A DNA stretch of 64,000 bases from Brucella oryzae (GTDB lineage Bacteria; Pseudomonadota; Alphaproteobacteria; Rhizobiales; Rhizobiaceae): the NCBI GenBank assembly GCA_012103035.1, contig JAAVLL010000004.1, forward strand, positions 62,001-126,000. The letters run 5' to 3'. A program made the position numbers and the translations under genes. Numbering within the stretch: position 1 is the first letter of the stretch; every line of letters starts with the position of its first letter. The notes beneath the pieces were generated by a model that ran no database searches, was not told the DNA's origin, and saw only the letters and a program-made list of their open reading frames with translations. Below, in pieces: positions 61,768 to 64,000 of the stretch.

Positions 61768-62970
61768 TTGCGGGCGGTTGAGTTGTTTTGCGGGGCAGGG
61801 GCATGTCCCTTGGATTGAAACGTGCGGGTATCGAAGTGGTCGGGGCATATGATGCCTGGAATCCGGCGGTGGAGACCTACCGTCATAATGTCGGGCGACA
61901 AGTTCACAAACACGATTTGAAAGATATTTTCGCTGTTGCGCCTGTGATCGGCGGAATGGCCCCGGATCTGATCGCTGGCGGACCGCCATGCCAGGATTAC
62001 TCGGTTGCGGGCAAGCGGGTGGAAGGAGATAATGCGTCGTTGACGCGGGCTTTGCAATGCTCGTCTGTCTCGCCAGACCGCAATGGTTCGTCATGGAAAA
62101 CGTTCCACAGGCAGCCCGCTCCGAAGCGTGGGCGGATGGGCGTAAAATGCTGGTGCGGGCTGGATACGGATTGAGCGAGTGCAAGCTGGACGCTTCCTGG
62201 TATGGCGTTCCGCAGCCCGAAAGCGTCTGTTCGTTATTGGGCGTCTAGGAGAACGGCATGGGTTCCTCGATTCGAGCCTTGTTAAGGCGCGGTCGGAACG
62301 CCAGACGGTCATCAGCGACGTACTGGATATACCGCAAGGTTGGGTCTATGCGGCCTTTCGCGCCGGGCGCGGGGTTCGTGGTATTCACGAACCGTTTCCC
62401 ACCGTGACGCGAACAGCTTGGGAACGGCTAACGGCTCGCTATCTGAACAATCCCCATCCTGCAGATCCGGTTCCGGCTTCGCAGGCAGCAATGCTGACGA
62501 CCCGACAGCTGGCGATGCTACAGGGTTTTCCGGAAGGCTGGCAGTGGAAGGGCGCGACACGACAGAACATTCATCAAATGATTGCCAACGCCGTGCCCTC
62601 GCCACTGGCCGAAGCAATCGGTCGTGTTATTCTCGCGCGCGAGAATGGTCGAACCATTCCCGAAATCGAAGGCCGCTTTGTGAACTGGCTGATGGAAACG
62701 GGCGCTCGCCCCAATCGGCACGCAATGTCAAGTCGCATGTCAACCGGGCGCGCCGTCTTTAGGAGGACGAACATTCTCCGATACAGGACTGAATTGGCCC
62801 GGCTGGAACTGAATACCGAATTCGAAACACTGACGGTTCGGACGAGATCGGATCTGCGTGCCGCTCTTCGTCTTTATGCAGAGTATCTCGATCGCAGCAA
62901 AGCCGCCCATTCTCGCATCGCGAAGATTTCAAGAATGGCTGCTGAGGATACGTATTCATCGAGCGCGTGA
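61768..62970 (+). CDS. DNA (cytosine-5) methyltransferase (frameshifted)
   Basis: About 400 residues. Motif I LRAVELFCGAGGMSLGLKRAG (near 61775-61830), motif IV GGPPCQDYSVAGKR with the catalytic Cys (near 61985), motif VI ENVPQ (near 62098), motif VIII QPRKRLFVIGR (near 62215), and motifs IX-X (QLAMLQGFPEGW, IANAVPSPLAEAIG). Frame breaks near 61800, 62060 and 62217. It has no good ATG; TTG 61768 is a guess. Probably the modification half of the EcoRII-like system upstream, so CCWGG-type specificity is possible but not shown. Confidence 0.85.
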
Positions 62971-63258
62971 ACCGGAGGCTGGAGCAATTCGGTTATCTGT
63001 TGCAAAGAAGTCAGGCGACTTCTCATAACCACGTTTGCGACGAACCGCGACAAGTCTACGAAGAAGTGCGTTGGCTGATGCTTCGTCCAGAAGTGTTTGC
63101 TGCACGGATTGTCCAAGTGTCCCGATCCGTCCCCAGGATCGCATGACGCACCATTCGCCGAACAAATTCGGTTGAACCGATAAGGTGTAGAAGCGCCGCA
63201 TATTGTTGTGTAGCTCGATCTTACGAAAATGTATCGGAAGTGAACTCTGTTTCGACAT
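62956..63258 (-). CDS. WGR-domain protein
   Basis: Intact, 100 residues: FRKIELHNNMRRFYTLSVQPNLFGEWCVMRSWGRIGTLGQS with the W-G-R signature, then a helical end. WGR domains occur in PARPs and in nucleic-acid-processing proteins. Convergent with the methyltransferase (15-base overlap). Confidence 0.85.
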   Translation of the reverse strand: MSKQSSLPIHFRKIELHNNMRRFYTLSVQPNLFGEWCVMRSWGRIGTLGQSVQQTLLDEASANALLRRLVAVRRKRGYEKSPDFFATDNRIAPASGSRAR

Positions 63259-64000
63259 GCGCGTAGAATCCGACATCGAAGCGAGAGCGTCCAACGCATT
63301 TTATGAATCGATCCTCGCTGATCGATTCATGCCGTTGATGAAATCGCAGCGAGTCCATGGCGATATAAAAATCTGGCGCGATTTTAAATGCCAGGATGGC
63401 AGATCTCCCGGAAATGGAGCGATCGGTGCAGAAGCGCTCATTGTCACGTTTCCACCGCTCGTCTGGCGGTAAAGGCTGGGCATTTCAGGTCGTGATGCAA
63501 TGGGAACGCTGATATGACTTGCCGGTGGGGCAACTTGATGTGGCGCTACCGTATTTCAGGGTACCCACATAGCGTATCAAATCAGAATAATTTGCAATCT
63601 TGCGATTCCAGCTTTTGGATTAACGTTGCGGGCATCCGGAAAACTGTTACGAAACCGGATTATCCGATTCATCGATAAACGACGTTTGAGAGTCGGGAAC
63701 CGATCCAGGACGGTCCCACCGTGTTCGAGGGAGCGTCAGGGGCGTAGAGCAAAAGAATCTGGTAGACAGGCGTTTTCCCAGGTAGGTCCTCCAGATTCAA
63801 ACGCCGTTTGACGCCATATTCATTCCCGTAAGGGTAAATGGATTTTATAGAATTGATTTACGTCTTGGGCATGTCGTCATGAGTTGCCCGCAACGTACCA
63901 CAACGTGTCTACACGTCATTCCAATTTGCCCGCAACGCATTTCAAATCGAGACAATTTGCATTAATCCGATTCAAAACCTCAGAAAAGCGTTGCGCGTTT
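63259..64000. other. Right-end region without a recognisable gene
   Basis: About 740 bases with only short frames. It holds short repeats listed separately and may be the edge of a mobile element or a gene lying beyond the window. Confidence 0.35.
63624..63937. repeat. Three copies of TGCCCGCAACG plus a palindrome
   Basis: TGCCCGCAACG occurs as a direct repeat at 63885-63895 and 63927-63937 and inverted at 63624-63634. Between the direct copies is a perfect inverted repeat ACGTGT-CT-ACACGT at 63903-63916. Such a layout suits a regulator or recombinase binding region. Confidence 0.5.

Noticed and set aside
63301-63483. A short minus-strand ORF beyond the WGR gene
   Set aside because: No family resemblance, and overlapping frames of similar length exist on both strands.
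1-64000. CRISPR arrays, rRNA operons and complete insertion sequences
   Set aside because: I looked for regularly spaced repeats, rRNA-like conserved stretches and transposase motifs (DDE, HUH) and found none.

Overview
The window looks like a chromosomal segment of an alphaproteobacterium of the Hyphomicrobiales (Rhizobiales), most likely Brucellaceae (Ochrobactrum/Brucella-like). This rests on an Omp25/Omp31-type porin, an HWE histidine kinase, two EcfG-like sigma factors with matching promoters, several SyrB-like regulators, DUF982, DUF3008, DUF3175 and DUF3182 proteins, and the Ku/LigD arrangement. Moderate GC is interrupted by AT-richer patches. A striking property of this copy is a single-base frameshift in most genes longer than about 300 bases, often in a short homopolymer. 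This looks more like draft-quality sequence than mass gene decay. I therefore annotate such genes as CDS across the repaired span and say where the frame breaks.

Bases 1-20,500, all on the minus strand, form a genomic island. A large tyrosine-recombinase-like integrase (18182-20514) lies at one edge. Then comes a set of tightly coupled genes: a YaaA/DUF6884-like protein (DpdC candidate), a DGQHR protein (DpdB-like), a DpdA-type transglycosylase, a second DpdB-like protein, queE, queD, queC, a VUT/YhhQ preQ0 transporter, an unknown membrane protein and a HAD hydrolase. Most junctions are ATGA or TAATG overlaps. This is a Dpd-type system that makes preQ0 and inserts 7-deazaguanine into DNA. Downstream is a nuclease/helicase block (91-8773): a RecB-like nuclease joined to an UPF1-type SF1 helicase, followed by, and possibly fused to, an SF2 helicase with zinc-binding inserts. 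These are the likely restriction components.

Bases 21,000-27,900 carry an uptake and catabolism locus: an isochorismatase-fold hydrolase, a TetR regulator, an amidohydrolase and a polyamine/opine-type ABC transporter. Bases 28,500-34,100 carry DNA-repair genes: Ku, LigD, a second convergent Ku and topoisomerase IB. After the porin gene, bases 35,100-52,300 are a dense general-stress region: HWE kinase, two ECF sigma factors, two Crp-family regulators, UdgX, YciF, SDR, PCMT and many small stress proteins. At least eleven gene or operon starts there and in the repair block have a GGAAC-N16/17-GTT promoter, the signature of the alphaproteobacterial general stress response. So non-homologous end joining, UdgX and the stress proteins look like one regulon, probably driven by one or both of the sigma factors encoded among them.

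The right third (52,500-64,000) is accessory: ParDE, an HNH endonuclease pair in an AT-rich patch, an SPFH protein, three SyrB-like regulators, a VapBC pair with a triple palindromic operator, an EcoRII-like restriction enzyme remnant, a C5 cytosine methyltransferase and a WGR-domain protein. I saw no rRNA, tRNA, CRISPR array or complete insertion sequence.
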